Positions 64,000 to 64,000 of a stretch of DNA of 64,000 nucleotides are shown piece after piece. The position numbers and the translations under genes are program-made. Source of the stretch: JBGQOG01 sp052113705. GTDB lineage: Bacteria > Pseudomonadota > Alphaproteobacteria > Rhodobacterales > Rhodobacteraceae. Numbering within the stretch: position 1 is the stretch's first letter; each line of letters starts with the position of its first letter. The notes beneath the pieces were generated by a model. That model was not told the origin of the DNA and searched no databases. It saw only the letters and a program-made list of their open reading frames with translations. The stretch is from assembly GCF_052113705.1 (NCBI RefSeq), contig NZ_JBGQOG010000008.1, positions 1 to 64,000 on the forward strand, read 5' to 3'.

Positions 64000-64000
64000 T

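Noticed and set aside
1..64000. tRNA, rRNA and CRISPR arrays
   Set aside because: Looked for cloverleaf-like, rRNA-conserved and regularly spaced repeat sequences by eye; none found.

Overview
The window is high-GC DNA with tightly packed, often ATGA-overlapping genes, abundant ABC, TRAP and sodium-solute transporters, molybdenum hydroxylases and GntR/LacI/SorC regulators. This fits an alphaproteobacterium, most likely of the Rhodobacteraceae (inference from style; no rRNA or other marker gene is present). It reads as an accessory catabolic region of a chromosome or large replicon. No rRNA, tRNA or CRISPR was seen.

Layout. 1-2330: nested, decayed insertion sequences (IS110, two IS3-type elements, a second IS110). 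2331-7669: a molybdenum-hydroxylase locus with MocA-like and XdhC-like maturation factors, an isoquinoline-oxidoreductase-type large and small subunit, and a divergent AraC regulator. 8357-20391: a complete aerobic nicotinate-degradation cluster. NicA/NicB hydroxylate nicotinate, NicC makes 2,5-dihydroxypyridine, NicX opens the ring, and NicD, NicF and NicE take the product to fumarate. A TetR (NicS-like) and a MarR (NicR-like) regulator sit inside, and a sodium:solute symporter with a small membrane partner probably brings in the substrate. Palindromes resembling TTTGTATGCATACAAA occur in front of nicE, nicR/nicA and nicC. 20459-26483: a Pot-type ABC transporter with a purine-nucleoside-phosphorylase-family enzyme and a divergent LacI regulator over a perfect 14-bp palindrome. 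26545-27441: a second graveyard of IS21, IS3 and aldehyde-dehydrogenase fragments.

27667-31672: a GntR-controlled TRAP transporter with a divergent AroQ-like protein. 31950-32462: an orphan lipoprotein. 32939-40606: a second TRAP transporter embedded in an operon with a PEP-mutase/isocitrate-lyase-family enzyme, a short-chain dehydrogenase, a GlcD-like flavoprotein, an HpcH-type aldolase and a GntR regulator; this looks like uptake and cleavage of an unidentified hydroxy-acid. 41248-50531: a polyol or sugar operon with a GlpD-like dehydrogenase, FGGY kinase, CUT1 ABC transporter, aldolase-like TIM barrel and SorC regulator. 50658-63999, all on the minus strand: a second, larger carbohydrate operon with a glycerol-1-phosphate-dehydrogenase-type enzyme, HAD phosphatase, GlpD, XylB-type kinase, CUT2 (Rbs-type) transporter, a second FGGY kinase and a thiamine-diphosphate enzyme.

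Taken together the region is a run of self-contained modules, each made of a transporter, a short pathway and usually a local regulator, separated by IS debris. The nicotinate cluster can be assigned with confidence. Substrates of the other five modules cannot be read from sequence alone, and the two carbohydrate operons plus the dehydroquinase-like TRAP module are the best candidates for undescribed pathways.
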